A program made the translations under genes and the position numbers. Below, piece by piece: positions 7,567 through 15,766 of a stretch of 44,283 bases of DNA. This DNA comes from Candidatus Omnitrophota bacterium (GTDB lineage: Bacteria; Omnitrophota; Gorgyraeia; Aquiviventales; Aquiviventaceae): NCBI GenBank assembly GCA_016190215.1, contig JACPRA010000001.1, positions 1-44,283 of the forward strand, written 5' to 3'. Under the pieces are notes generated by a model, which had not been told where the DNA came from, made no database searches, and saw only the letters and a program-made list of their open reading frames with translations. Position 1 is the first letter of the stretch. Each line of letters begins with the position of its first letter.

Positions 7567-8805
7567 CTACGCCACCGCCTGTTCATCGCGCCTTGCGAGA
7601 AAGGTCGGGTTGAGAGTATAGATGAACTGGCGGCCTTGCTTATTTTTCGCAAGAATCCCCAGCGTTTCCAGTTGAGCCAAATCCCGCCGAGCGGTTTCGT
7701 ACACCACCTTGAATTCCTTCTGGTACTTGGCGATGGTGCCCCGCTTTTCCTTCGAAATGGTCAAATACCGCAAGAAGCGCGTCTGTCGCTCGTTCATGAT
7801 GATGCGTTGCCGGCGAATGTTGGCGAAGAGGATGTCCCGGCGGTAACGCTCGGTGATGCGCTGCAAGATTACGTCAATGGCGCGTACGACGGATTCGGCC
7901 ATGTAGAGGAGAACGTAGGTCATATCGGCCTCGTCGTCCTCCATATCTTTTAGGGATTTGTAGTAGCGCTCTCGTGTTTCTTGAATAATTGAGGAGATGG
8001 AAAAGTAGCGGAAGAATTCGTAGCGATGCTTAAGGAGATACCAATAAAACATCGCCCGGGCCGTCCGGCCGTTCCCATCAACGTACGGGTGTACATATAC
8101 GAGGTACGTATGGATAATGGCGGCGCGAAGAATGGGATGGATGAACGGCTGTTGCTCTCCTTCGTTGATCCAGTTTGCGAGCGCCTCCATCGCCGGTTGG
8201 ACGGTGCCAGCCGGCGGCGCCTCGTAGATGGTCTGACGGCGCTCATTCACCACGAACACCGGTCCATCACGAAATCGGCCGGCCGCCGCTTCATCCTCTA
8301 AGGTTTTCTCCGTCACCATGTGCTGAATCGTGTGCATGAGCTCAAGGGAGCAAGGGGCTTCCCGCTGCTCCAGCACGTACCGCATGACGCGACCGTTGTT
8401 GGCAACCATCTGCTCGCTGGTATCTCGCGGCTTCTTGCCTTCCACGATCAATTCCCGGGCGCGCGCGATGGTGGAGAAGGCCCCTTCGATCACGCTGGAG
8501 AACATGGCCTCCTCAACCAGCGCCTGCTCGGTAAGCTCGGCCTGGATCTCCTCTTTCACCACGCTGTACAGCGAGTCTTTTCCGCGCGAGTCCACCTGGT
8601 GGAGGAACTCCTGTAGCTTGGGTGTAAGGACAAACCAGAATGGTTTTCCAGCTTGGTCCTTAAAGGGAAGAAACTCCGCCTTCGCCTGGCGGAACTTGAC
8701 CAATTCCGGCCAGAATTCCTCAAGCTTCATCTTGGGAGTAAGTCGGAATCCTAGCTCTTGCTTTGTGTAGTAGTTAATAAGATAGTCGTTATTTAACTCG
8801 TTCAT
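7567..8805 (-). CDS. Fic family protein, class II, with C-terminal winged helix
   Basis: 412-residue protein predicted to transfer AMP (or a related nucleotide) to a protein hydroxyl. The active-site loop HPYVDGNGRTAR (His239 catalytic) matches the Fic consensus HxFx[DE]GNGRxxR, except that Tyr replaces Phe. The N-terminal inhibitory motif SSVIEG (Ser103 to Glu107-Gly108) is the class II autoinhibition signature. The last 70 or so residues look like a winged helix (TARRDLAQLETLGILAK), so it may bind DNA or regulate itself. Codon use is more AT-rich and the upstream region is strikingly AT-rich compared with the neighbours, suggesting acquisition. No small antitoxin is needed for class II proteins, and none is seen. 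Target unknown. Confidence 0.9.
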   Translation of the reverse strand: MNELNNDYLINYYTKQELGFRLTPKMKLEEFWPELVKFRQAKAEFLPFKDQAGKPFWFVLTPKLQEFLHQVDSRGKDSLYSVVKEEIQAELTEQALVEEAMFSSVIEGAFSTIARARELIVEGKKPRDTSEQMVANNGRVMRYVLEQREAPCSLELMHTIQHMVTEKTLEDEAAAGRFRDGPVFVVNERRQTIYEAPPAGTVQPAMEALANWINEGEQQPFIHPILRAAIIHTYLVYVHPYVDGNGRTARAMFYWYLLKHRYEFFRYFSISSIIQETRERYYKSLKDMEDDEADMTYVLLYMAESVVRAIDVILQRITERYRRDILFANIRRQRIIMNERQTRFLRYLTISKEKRGTIAKYQKEFKVVYETARRDLAQLETLGILAKNKQGRQFIYTLNPTFLARRDEQAVA

Positions 8806-8840
8806 TTTATTAACCTTGTGTAGTGAAATTCTATGGAAGT

Positions 8841-8884
8841 AATTACTAATTAACTACTACTAAATTACTACAAAAATACTACTA
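8841..8884 (-). repeat. AT-rich TAGTA repeats at the fic promoter
   Basis: On the minus strand this stretch reads as several close copies of TAGTA/TAGTAG, running through the spacer, the -10 box and just beyond. Repeats in this position could be an operator, perhaps for the protein's own winged-helix domain. That is inference. Confidence 0.4.
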
Positions 8885-8890
8885 CGTCAA
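8862..8890 (-). promoter_or_regulatory. Promoter of the fic gene
   Basis: Minus strand: TTGACG (8885-8890), 17-base spacer, TAATTT (8862-8867). It gives a leader of about 50 bases to the ATG at 8805, within the TAGTA repeats. Confidence 0.5.
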
Positions 8891-8921
8891 GAGTTTGGGG
8901 GTAAAAAGTGAAGGGGCGATA

Positions 8922-10109
8922 CTACACGGCCTGGCCGGCGGCCCAGCCGGACGACCAGGCCCATTGGAAGTTGTAGCCGCCGAGCCAGCCGGTGACGTCC
9001 ACCACCTCGCCGATGAAGTAGAGTCCCGGCACCGTGTGACACTCCATCGTCTTGGATGACAGCGCCTTCGTATCCACGCCGCCCCGCGTCACCTCCGCCG
9101 TCCCGTAGCCGGCGGTGCCGCGCGGCATAAACGTCCACGCCTTCAGGCCCCGGCAGAGCGATTCCAGCGCCGCCGCCGGCTGCTGCGCCAGCGACCGGGG
9201 GGTGAGGTTGTGCAGCCGGCAGAAGCGGTCCACCACGCGCCTGGGCAGCCGCTCCGCCAGCAGCGTCTCCACCTTGGCGCCGGATCCGTCCGTTTTCTTC
9301 TGGGCAAGCCAGCTCCGCAGCTCGTCAGTCGACATTGACGGCAGCAGGTCCACGCTGACTTTCCGGCCGGGCTGCCAGTAGAGCGAGGCTTGCAGCGCCG
9401 CGGGGCCGCTCAATCCTGTGTGCGTAAAGAGAATCCCCTCTTCGAACCGCGCGCCGTGGCAGGTCACGGCGGCCGGCAGCGAGACGCCGGCCAGTTCCTC
9501 GAACCGCCGGCGGTCGTTCTCGGAAAACACGAACGCATCCAGCGCCGCCGACGTGGGGACCACGCGCAGCCCGAACTGCTCCGCGATACGATAGCCGAAA
9601 TGGGTGGCCCCGGTCTTCGGCAGCGACAGCCCGCCCGTGGCGATCACCAGGGACTCGGCCGCATAATCGCCGGCGCTGGTCTTGATGAGAAACCCGTCCG
9701 CCTTTTTCACCGTCTGCACCTGGCAGTTCAGCGCGATCGTCACGCGCGCGCGGCGGCACTCCTCGATCAGCATGTCAATGATCTGCTGGGCGGAACCGTC
9801 GCAGAAGAGCTGGCCGAGCGTTTTTTCATGGAACGCGATGCCGTGGGCGCGCACCAGCTCCACGAAGTCCTCGGCCGTGTACCGCGCCAGCGCCGAGCGG
9901 CAGAAATCCGGGTTCTCGGACACGTACCGCTCGGGCGTCGCGCCCCGGTTGGTGAAGTTGCACCGCCCGCCGCCGGAGATGCGGATTTTTTGGCCGATGA
10001 CGCCGGCGTGCTCCAGCAGCGCCACGCGGCGACCGCGGCGGCCCGCCTGGATGGCGCACATCATCCCGGCGGCTCCGGCGCCGATCACCACCACATCGTA
10101 GGTTTCCAT
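8922..10109 (-). CDS. NAD(P)/FAD-dependent oxidoreductase, HI0933/BaiN family
   Basis: 395-residue flavoprotein of the HI0933 (YhiN/BaiN-like) family. The dinucleotide motif VVVIGAGAAG is at residues 7-16. The family hallmark ISGGGRCNFTN is near residues 44-54. A second cofactor segment is VIATGGLSLPKTGATHFGY, and the C-terminal FAD-contact stretch reads GLYFIGEVVDVTGWLGGYNF. Length is typical. Substrate is unknown for most members; BaiN works on bile-acid intermediates and cannot be assumed here. Its start lies 10 bases after the stop of the Cys-rich secreted protein, so the two may be cotranscribed. No convincing ribosome site was seen. Confidence 0.88.
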   Translation of the reverse strand: METYDVVVIGAGAAGMMCAIQAGRRGRRVALLEHAGVIGQKIRISGGGRCNFTNRGATPERYVSENPDFCRSALARYTAEDFVELVRAHGIAFHEKTLGQLFCDGSAQQIIDMLIEECRRARVTIALNCQVQTVKKADGFLIKTSAGDYAAESLVIATGGLSLPKTGATHFGYRIAEQFGLRVVPTSAALDAFVFSENDRRRFEELAGVSLPAAVTCHGARFEEGILFTHTGLSGPAALQASLYWQPGRKVSVDLLPSMSTDELRSWLAQKKTDGSGAKVETLLAERLPRRVVDRFCRLHNLTPRSLAQQPAAALESLCRGLKAWTFMPRGTAGYGTAEVTRGGVDTKALSSKTMECHTVPGLYFIGEVVDVTGWLGGYNFQWAWSSGWAAGQAV

Positions 10110-10119
10110 CCGCGCGGCC

Positions 10120-11718
10120 TTATGGCTTCGACGGCTGATCTGCGCCGAAGGGCAGCGGCGTCGAAAGAGATTCGCGCTGCTGGGTGACCTCGTTGACGAC
10201 GGTCGCGCGCAGCGCGGCCTCGCGCAGCTGATCTTCGCGTCCGGTGACGTCGAAGGACGCGCGCAGCCCCTTCACCTGCCCTGTCGCCTGCGAGGTCAAC
10301 AGGCCCAGCGCCGCCCCCATCGCCGCCCGGTCCCGGGCGCGCGCCGCGGGGCTGCGGGTGGCGGCGGGCGATTCCGCGCTGTGGCTGCAGGCAGTGCCTG
10401 GCGCGGACTCCGCCTGCGCCGCGTCGCGCTCATATTGCGCGCCGAGCGCGCTGAAGACGACGACCGCCGCGGCCTTGGCCGCCGCTTCCTTGACCGCATA
10501 AAAACTTGATGTGGCGCAGGGCTTCAACCGCTCCGTGCCCACGTGCAGGACCGCGTCCTCCGGCACCCAGTGGCGGCCCTGGGAGCCGGTCCCGGTGCTG
10601 AGGATCGACACGTCCAGTCGCGTCGGCGGGCCGGCCTGCGACGCGCCGCTGCCGGAGGCGGCGCAGGGATCCTCGCCGCAGGCGGATCGCAGGACCGCGC
10701 CGACCTGGGAGCGCACCGCGCCGGAGGCCGCGGAGTCATACAGCACGCGATCACGCTGCCCGGCGCAGCAGGCGGCACCGTAGGTCAACGGACCCGGCTG
10801 CTCGGTGAGCGGATTCGCGCAGGTGCCGGCGCCGACACTCAGGTCATCCCGCCGGGTATCCCCGGGCCGGCAGTCGGTCTCAGGCGCCATGGGGATGTAG
10901 TAACGCCCCCGGTCATCCCCGGGGCACGCTTCGCAGCAGGAGGCGGCGGAGGATGCGGACCGCGGCAGGCTGCCTGACCGCGGCGGCATGGGCATGGCAC
11001 CCATGGCCGCAGGTGCCGGCGGCCCGGCGGCATCCTTCAGCGACGGTGGCTGAGCGGGCAGCGACGGAGCGGCGGGCGAGGGCGGAGTGGCCGGCGGCTT
11101 CGGAGCCGGCGGCGCTGGCTGCGGCAACGCATCAAGACCGGCTTCGGGTGGCGGCGGCAGGCGCAGGTGCCCATCGCCGAACTCATGGCATTTCCGGTAG
11201 GCCGCCATCACCTCCTCCGCATAGCGGTTGAGGCGCTGCACGCGATCCAGCATCCGATCGCGGCACGAGGTGGCAAGCTGCTGCTGGATCGCGGCGGCGT
11301 TTGGGCATTCGTCGTACTGGAACGCGCGCAGGCCCCGCTGGTACGTGGCGATGCAGTCCTGGGTGAACGCCTCCCACTTGAACGGATAGAGGCCTTCAGT
11401 AACGAGGAAATTAAAAAACTCGGAGCAGACGCCGAAGGGCTGCGTGCCCTGGAGCTTGAAGATGAATCCGCCGAGCGGGGTGGGGCGAATCCAAACCTCC
11501 TCGTCTAAGAACTGCTGGACCTGGCCGTCCAACGCGCCTTCGATCTCCTCGCAGGAACCCACGCCCCAGCGCGACGGCGTCACGGGTTGGGCCGGCGCCG
11601 CCGGCGTTTCCGGACGGCGTCCTAAAGCGGATGCGACAGACGTCCCGCCGAGGAGCAAACCCAGCGTCAGCAGCGCCGCGGCCGCCGACCGGGGCATGTT
11701 CGGGATCATCAGCCGCAT
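10120..11718 (-). CDS. Secreted Cys- and Pro-rich protein of unknown function
   Basis: 532 residues, not recognised. A signal peptide covers about residues 1-32 (AAAALLTLGLLLGGTSVASA); Met4 or Met8 are alternative starts. A first globular part at about 50-190 is rich in Cys, Trp and Phe (SCEEIEG, FGVCSEFFNF, CRDRMLDRVQRLNRYAEE). A Pro/Ala-rich linker spans about 190-245. A second Cys-rich part starts with SCCEACPGDDRGRYY and repeats CC and CxxxxC pairs. An Ala-rich segment VKEAAAKAAAVVVFSA near residue 410 could be a membrane or coiled helix. The cysteines suggest disulfides in periplasm or envelope. It is divergent from the ABC-F gene and upstream of the flavoprotein. Confidence 0.7.
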   Translation of the reverse strand: MRLMIPNMPRSAAAALLTLGLLLGGTSVASALGRRPETPAAPAQPVTPSRWGVGSCEEIEGALDGQVQQFLDEEVWIRPTPLGGFIFKLQGTQPFGVCSEFFNFLVTEGLYPFKWEAFTQDCIATYQRGLRAFQYDECPNAAAIQQQLATSCRDRMLDRVQRLNRYAEEVMAAYRKCHEFGDGHLRLPPPPEAGLDALPQPAPPAPKPPATPPSPAAPSLPAQPPSLKDAAGPPAPAAMGAMPMPPRSGSLPRSASSAASCCEACPGDDRGRYYIPMAPETDCRPGDTRRDDLSVGAGTCANPLTEQPGPLTYGAACCAGQRDRVLYDSAASGAVRSQVGAVLRSACGEDPCAASGSGASQAGPPTRLDVSILSTGTGSQGRHWVPEDAVLHVGTERLKPCATSSFYAVKEAAAKAAAVVVFSALGAQYERDAAQAESAPGTACSHSAESPAATRSPAARARDRAAMGAALGLLTSQATGQVKGLRASFDVTGREDQLREAALRATVVNEVTQQRESLSTPLPFGADQPSKP

Positions 11719-11724
11719 GGCGGC

Positions 11725-11730
11725 ATTGTA
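11725..11730 (-). promoter_or_regulatory. Possible -10 box for the Cys-rich secreted protein
   Basis: Minus strand TACAAT with only 6 bases to the ATG at 11718. No clear -35 hexamer. If used, transcription would begin at or near the start codon (leaderless), in line with the absence of a ribosome site. Confidence 0.3.
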
Positions 11731-11806
11731 TCACAGGCGCATCGGCCGACTCGACCCATACGCGACAGCAACGCCGGAATGCCAGGCCCGCGCCAGCGTC
11801 AATGGC

Positions 11807-11835
11807 TTGACGATTTCGCCGCGCCGCCCTACTCT
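11807..11835 (+). promoter_or_regulatory. Promoter immediately before the ABC-F gene
   Basis: TTGACG (11807-11812), 17-base spacer, TACTCT (11830-11835). The -10 box ends 10 bases before the ATG at 11846, so the transcript would have a leader of about four bases. No ribosome site is present. Confidence 0.55.
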
Positions 11836-11845
11836 AGCGTCTCCC

Positions 11846-13642
11846 ATGCCCGCTATTCTCCAGCTGCAAAACATCACCAAGCGGTTCGGCCCGCGCGTCA
11901 TCTTCGACGAGGCCGGCGTCACGCTGGATTCCGACAAGAAGACCGGCTTCATCGGCCGCAACGGCGCGGGGAAGTCCACCTTGTGCAAGATCATCATCGG
12001 CCAGGACACCGCCGACTCCGGCGAGGTCATCCAAAGCCGCGACCTGCGGCTGAGCTACCTGGAGCAGCATGACCCGTTCACCCCGGAGGAAACCGTGCTG
12101 GAGTTTCTCATGCGCCACACCGGCCAAGAAGCGTGGCGCTGCGGCGAGGTGGCGGGCCGGTTCCAACTCAAGCACGCCTTGCTCGACGCCCGCATCACCA
12201 GCCTCTCCGGCGGCTACCAGACCCGCGTCAAGCTTACCTCCATGCTGCTGCGCGAGCCCAACTTCCTGATCCTGGATGAGCCGTCCAACTACCTCGACCT
12301 GAAAACCCTCATTCTGCTGGAAGAGTTCCTGCAGGACTTCGACGGCGGCTTCCTGATCGTCTCCCACGACCGCGAGTTTCTAAAGAAGACCTGCGACCAC
12401 ACGCTGGAGGCTGAGAACGGGCGGCTGATGCTCTACCCCGGCACGGTGGAGGAGTACCTGATCTTCAAGGCCGAGCAGGAGGCCCAGGCCATCAGCTACA
12501 ACCAGACGATCGAAAGCAAGCGCAAACAGCTCCAGACGTTCGTCAACCGCTTCAAAGCCAAAGCCTCGAAGGCCAGCCAGGCGCGCTCCAAGATGAAGCA
12601 GATCGAGAAACTCAAGCCCATTGACCTGGCCGAAGCGCAGCACAACGTGCAGATCAAGATCCCCGCCATCCAGCGCCGCCAGGGCCCGGCACTCTCCTGC
12701 GACGCGCTGGCCATCGGCTATCCGGAGAAGCTCGTGGCCCAGCACATCCGGGTGGAGGTGGACCACGGCGCCCACGTGGCGGTGCTCGGCGACAACGGCC
12801 AAGGGAAGACCACGTTCCTGCGCACGCTGGCCGGGGATTTGGCCCCCAAGGGCGGGACGTTCAAATGGGGCTTCGGCTGCGAGATCGCCTATTACGCCCA
12901 GCACGTGGTGGCCGCGCTGAACCCGGCGCATGACGTCTTCACCCATCTGGAGCGCCATGCGGCGAAGACGGTCAGCCGGCAGGAGCTGCTGGCCATGGCC
13001 GGCTCGTTCCTCTTCAAGGGCAACGACGTGAAGAAGCCGGTCTCCGTGCTCAGCGGCGGCGAATGCGCGCGCCTGTGCCTGGCCGGCCTCCTGCTGATGA
13101 AGCGCTCCGTGCTGCTGCTGGATGAGCCGACCAACCACCTGGACTTTGAAACGGTCGAGGCGCTGGGCGCCGCCCTGCAGCAGTTCCCCGGCACCGTCTT
13201 CTTCATCAGCCATGACCGGACGTTCGTGAACATGGTGGCCACACAGATCGTCGAGGTCAAAAACGGCGCCGTCGTCCATTATCCCGGCAGCTATGCGGAA
13301 TACGTTTACCGGCTGGAGAGCCAGGTGCGGCAGGAGTTGGAAGCGGAGAGCGGATCCGGCGCGGCGCCGACACCCAAGGCGAAGGGACCCTCGGATTACC
13401 ACCTGCGCAAACAGCGCGAGTCCGCCAAGCGAAAGCTGGCCGGCCAGATCTCGCGGTCCGAAGCGCAGCAGGCCGCCTACCGAAAGGAAAAAGAAACGCT
13501 GGAATCAGAGATGGCCGCCAACCCCGCCCTCTGGAGCCGCGAGCTTACCGACCGCTGTACCGAGTTGGCGATGCTGCTCCAAACCGAAGAGCGCCGCTGG
13601 ATCGAACTGACCGAGCAGCTCGATGTCCTGACCAACGGCTGA
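11846..13642 (+). CDS. ABC-F family ATPase (Uup/YheS type)
   Basis: 598-residue soluble protein with two fused ABC ATPase domains and no membrane segments; ABC-F proteins act on the ribosome. Domain 1 has Walker A GRNGAGKST (residues 37-45), signature LSGGYQTR and Walker B FLILDEPSNYLD. Domain 2 has GDNGQGKTT, LSGGECARL and VLLLDEPTNHLD. The basic interdomain linker (KAKASKASQARSKMKQIEKL) is the region that reaches the peptidyl-transferase area in characterised members. The C-terminal 90 or so residues form a charged coiled coil like Uup. The start is set where the ABC fold begins (MPAILQLQNITKRFG); the frame is open for 134 codons further upstream, but that part is not protein-like. Resistance or housekeeping role cannot be told apart. 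Confidence 0.92.
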   Translation: MPAILQLQNITKRFGPRVIFDEAGVTLDSDKKTGFIGRNGAGKSTLCKIIIGQDTADSGEVIQSRDLRLSYLEQHDPFTPEETVLEFLMRHTGQEAWRCGEVAGRFQLKHALLDARITSLSGGYQTRVKLTSMLLREPNFLILDEPSNYLDLKTLILLEEFLQDFDGGFLIVSHDREFLKKTCDHTLEAENGRLMLYPGTVEEYLIFKAEQEAQAISYNQTIESKRKQLQTFVNRFKAKASKASQARSKMKQIEKLKPIDLAEAQHNVQIKIPAIQRRQGPALSCDALAIGYPEKLVAQHIRVEVDHGAHVAVLGDNGQGKTTFLRTLAGDLAPKGGTFKWGFGCEIAYYAQHVVAALNPAHDVFTHLERHAAKTVSRQELLAMAGSFLFKGNDVKKPVSVLSGGECARLCLAGLLLMKRSVLLLDEPTNHLDFETVEALGAALQQFPGTVFFISHDRTFVNMVATQIVEVKNGAVVHYPGSYAEYVYRLESQVRQELEAESGSGAAPTPKAKGPSDYHLRKQRESAKRKLAGQISRSEAQQAAYRKEKETLESEMAANPALWSRELTDRCTELAMLLQTEERRWIELTEQLDVLTNG

Positions 13643-13870
13643 TCTTCCCCTCAGAAGCCACACCAGTTCGGACTCCTCCGAGCGTTCCGCAAGTCAAGCA
13701 TGAGTCAACCGCCTAACGAAACCGTCATCGAAACGTCACGGCCCTGTGAGAAACCCTGTGAGATCCTGTCAAGGAGATGATGCGGGCACCCGGCACGGGA
13801 TCATGGCGGTGACAGGTATACTTAAAGCAAGAATCCTGGCCGGCTCCCGGACAGACCTGAGGGAGATGCG
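13643..13870. other. Intergenic region after the ABC-F gene
   Basis: 228 bases without a gene. It holds a small direct repeat, CCCTGTGAGA twice at a 13-base step (about 13742-13766), and a TATACT hexamer near 13817 that could be a -10 box for the RlpA-like gene, though no -35 was found. No terminator with a T-run was seen. Confidence 0.4.
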
Positions 13871-14275
13871 ATGTTGCGATGGGCGGTGGGGCTTGTGGTG
13901 GCCACGGTGCTGCCGTCCGTTCCTGCGGTTCCGCCGGGCAGTGCTGAGCTGGTCCCAACACTTTCCCAACCCGCCGGCGGCGTGCGTGGCCTCGCGAGTT
14001 GGTATGGCGGCGGAGAGCCGCTCAACGAGTTTGTCGCGATGGGCCACCGCTTCAACCCCGACGCCCTGGAAGCCGCCATGTGGGACGTGCCCTTCGGCTC
14101 CCTGATGAAAGTCACCAACCTGGACACCGGCCGGTTTGTCGTCGTCCGCATCACGGACCGCGGGCCTTCACGCCGGTTCCCCGACCGCGTCATTGACCTG
14201 ACCCGCGGGTCGTTCGAGCGGATCGCCCCCTTGGAGCGCGGGCTGGTCCCGGTCCGCGTCGAACGGATCTCCTGA
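13871..14275 (+). CDS. RlpA-like double-psi beta-barrel protein
   Basis: 134-residue exported protein: a signal peptide over about the first 25 residues, then one DPBB domain (LASWYGGG, FGSLMKVTNLDTGRFVVVRI, TDRGPSRRFPDRVIDLTRG). RlpA proteins bind or cleave glycan strands at the septum. Two features differ from enzymatic RlpA: the stretch usually containing AAHRTLPFGT reads AAMWDVPFGS, so the conserved His is absent, and the TANGE segment reads FVAMGH. No SPOR domain follows. It may therefore be a binding rather than a cleaving member. GGGAGATGCG before the ATG supplies a ribosome site. Confidence 0.78.
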   Translation: MLRWAVGLVVATVLPSVPAVPPGSAELVPTLSQPAGGVRGLASWYGGGEPLNEFVAMGHRFNPDALEAAMWDVPFGSLMKVTNLDTGRFVVVRITDRGPSRRFPDRVIDLTRGSFERIAPLERGLVPVRVERIS

Positions 14276-14314
14276 CGCGCCGCGTCCCGCTCTGAGGATT
14301 CCCCCGACTCGCGT

Positions 14315-14455
14315 TTACGCGCTCGGCGGCGGGGTTGACGCATCGGCGGCCTGCTGTCGCTTCCGCTCCAGCTTGCGCAGCCGCTTGGCTTCCTGCTTCT
14401 GCTTCTTTTCCAAATCCCGCTTCCGCTTCTCAAACTCATAGTTCGTTCGCGCCAT
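14315..14455 (-). CDS. Small highly basic protein, 46 residues
   Basis: MARTNYEFEKRKRDLEKK begins a 46-residue protein that is more than one third Lys/Arg with regularly spaced Glu/Leu, probably one long charged helix, ending ADASTPPPSA. The start is well supported by AAAGGAGG four bases before the ATG, the best ribosome site in this part of the window. It overlaps the last 20 bases of the upstream MFS gene on the same strand, so both are likely on one transcript. Similar short conserved hypothetical proteins starting MARxNYxFEKRxRE occur in other bacteria, to my recollection, with no known role. Nucleic-acid binding would be a guess. Confidence 0.7.
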   Translation of the reverse strand: MARTNYEFEKRKRDLEKKQKQEAKRLRKLERKRQQAADASTPPPSA

Positions 14456-15710
14456 GTAACCTCCTTTCTAGTGTCCGGACGTCAAATTGCAGCCGGCGCA
14501 AGTGCGGGGACAGCGTCGCCGCCAGCGCCACCACGCCCAGCGTCGTTAATCCGCCGAGGGCCACGCACGGCACGGTGCCGATCCACGCGGCCACCATCCC
14601 GCTTTCAAACGCTCCCAGCTCGTTCGACGCGCTGATGAACACCCAGTTCGCGGCCGCGATGCGCCCCCGCAGGTGGTCCGGCGACAAGAGCCGCACCATG
14701 GAGCGGCGGATCACCATGCTCACCCCATCGCACGCGCCGCTGCACCACAGTGCGGCCATCGAGAGCCAGAAGTTCGTCGAAAAGGCGAACACCAGCACGC
14801 TGAGACCGAAGCCGGCCACCGCCAGCAGCAGGTTGCGCCCCGCGCGGGCAATCGGGGGGCGATGCGTGGCCAGCAAGGTGATGGTCAACGCCCCGCAGGC
14901 GGAGGCTGCGTTCAGCAAGCCCACCCCCTTGGCCCCGACGTGCAGGATGTCATCCGCATAGACCGGCAGCAACGCGATCATGCCGCCGAAGAGGACGGCG
15001 AACAGATCCAGCGCCATCGCGCCCAGCAGCGCCGGGTTCGCGAACACGAACCGCCATCCGATGCCTATACTCTTCAGCAACGGCTCCCGGTGCGCCTGCA
15101 CCGGCGTGGGCTTGGGGGCGATCGCGGCGGTGCACAGCCACGAGCCGGCGAACCCGACGGCCGACAGGAGATAACACGCGGCGGCACCCCAGGCGTCGAA
15201 GACAAACCCGATGATCGCCGGACCCAGCACGGCGCACCCGATCCACGTGCTGCTGATCCAGGAGGAGGCGTTCACCGTCAGGTGCTTGGGCACGATCTGC
15301 GCCTCGAAGGCGGTGTGCGCCGGGTCGGCGAAACCGCGCGCGGTGCCGGCGAGGAACACCACCCCGTAGAGCGCGGGCAGCACCGCGGCGGGCTGGCGCC
15401 ACGACACGGCGGCGAGGGCCAGCGCGCAGGCCGTCGAGACGGCGCGGGTGACCAGCAGGATGGCGCGGCGGTTGACGTGGTCGGCCACGTGGCCGCCGAA
15501 TAGCACCAACGAAATGGCCGGGATCGCCTCCACCAGCCCCAGCCATCCCAGCGCCGCCGGGTCATGGGTCAAGCGGTAGACCTGGTAGCCGATGATCACC
15601 ATCAGCGCGCGGCCGGCCAAGGTAAACGACGCGACGGCGCCCAGGAACCAGCGCACCTCGGGAATGGTGAGGGCGTCGAAAAAACGGAAAGGCGGGCGCG
15701 AGTCGGCCAT
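14436..15710 (-). CDS. MFS transporter, EntS-like (MFS_3)
   Basis: 424-residue inner-membrane carrier with about twelve transmembrane segments. Recognisable family stretches are LVLFGGHVADHVNRRAILL after the second helix (the GxxxDxxxRR loop), FLAGTARGFADPAHTAFEAQIVP and RSMVRLLSPDHLRGRIAAAN. These resemble the MFS_3 group that includes the enterobactin exporter EntS, so drug, siderophore or metabolite export is likely; the substrate is unknown. The ATG at 15710 is preferred over one 13 codons earlier because a promoter lies between them. The basic mini-protein gene overlaps its 3' end. Confidence 0.87.
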   Translation of the reverse strand: MADSRPPFRFFDALTIPEVRWFLGAVASFTLAGRALMVIIGYQVYRLTHDPAALGWLGLVEAIPAISLVLFGGHVADHVNRRAILLVTRAVSTACALALAAVSWRQPAAVLPALYGVVFLAGTARGFADPAHTAFEAQIVPKHLTVNASSWISSTWIGCAVLGPAIIGFVFDAWGAAACYLLSAVGFAGSWLCTAAIAPKPTPVQAHREPLLKSIGIGWRFVFANPALLGAMALDLFAVLFGGMIALLPVYADDILHVGAKGVGLLNAASACGALTITLLATHRPPIARAGRNLLLAVAGFGLSVLVFAFSTNFWLSMAALWCSGACDGVSMVIRRSMVRLLSPDHLRGRIAAANWVFISASNELGAFESGMVAAWIGTVPCVALGGLTTLGVVALAATLSPHLRRLQFDVRTLERRLHGANEL

Positions 15711-15720
15711 CTTGCCGTCA

Positions 15721-15749
15721 AGCGTAGCAATCCTGACGGAAAAACACAA
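15721..15749 (-). promoter_or_regulatory. Promoter just before the MFS gene
   Basis: Minus strand TTGTGT (15744-15749), 17-base spacer, TACGCT (15721-15726), ten bases before the ATG at 15710. A leader of about four bases is predicted, again without a clear ribosome site. Confidence 0.45.
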
Positions 15750-15766
15750 CCGCTGGGGACGACCCG

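Noticed and set aside
12380-13402. 340-codon minus-strand open frame opposite the ABC-F gene
   Set aside because: Mirror of the ABC-F codons; no domain and no start signal.
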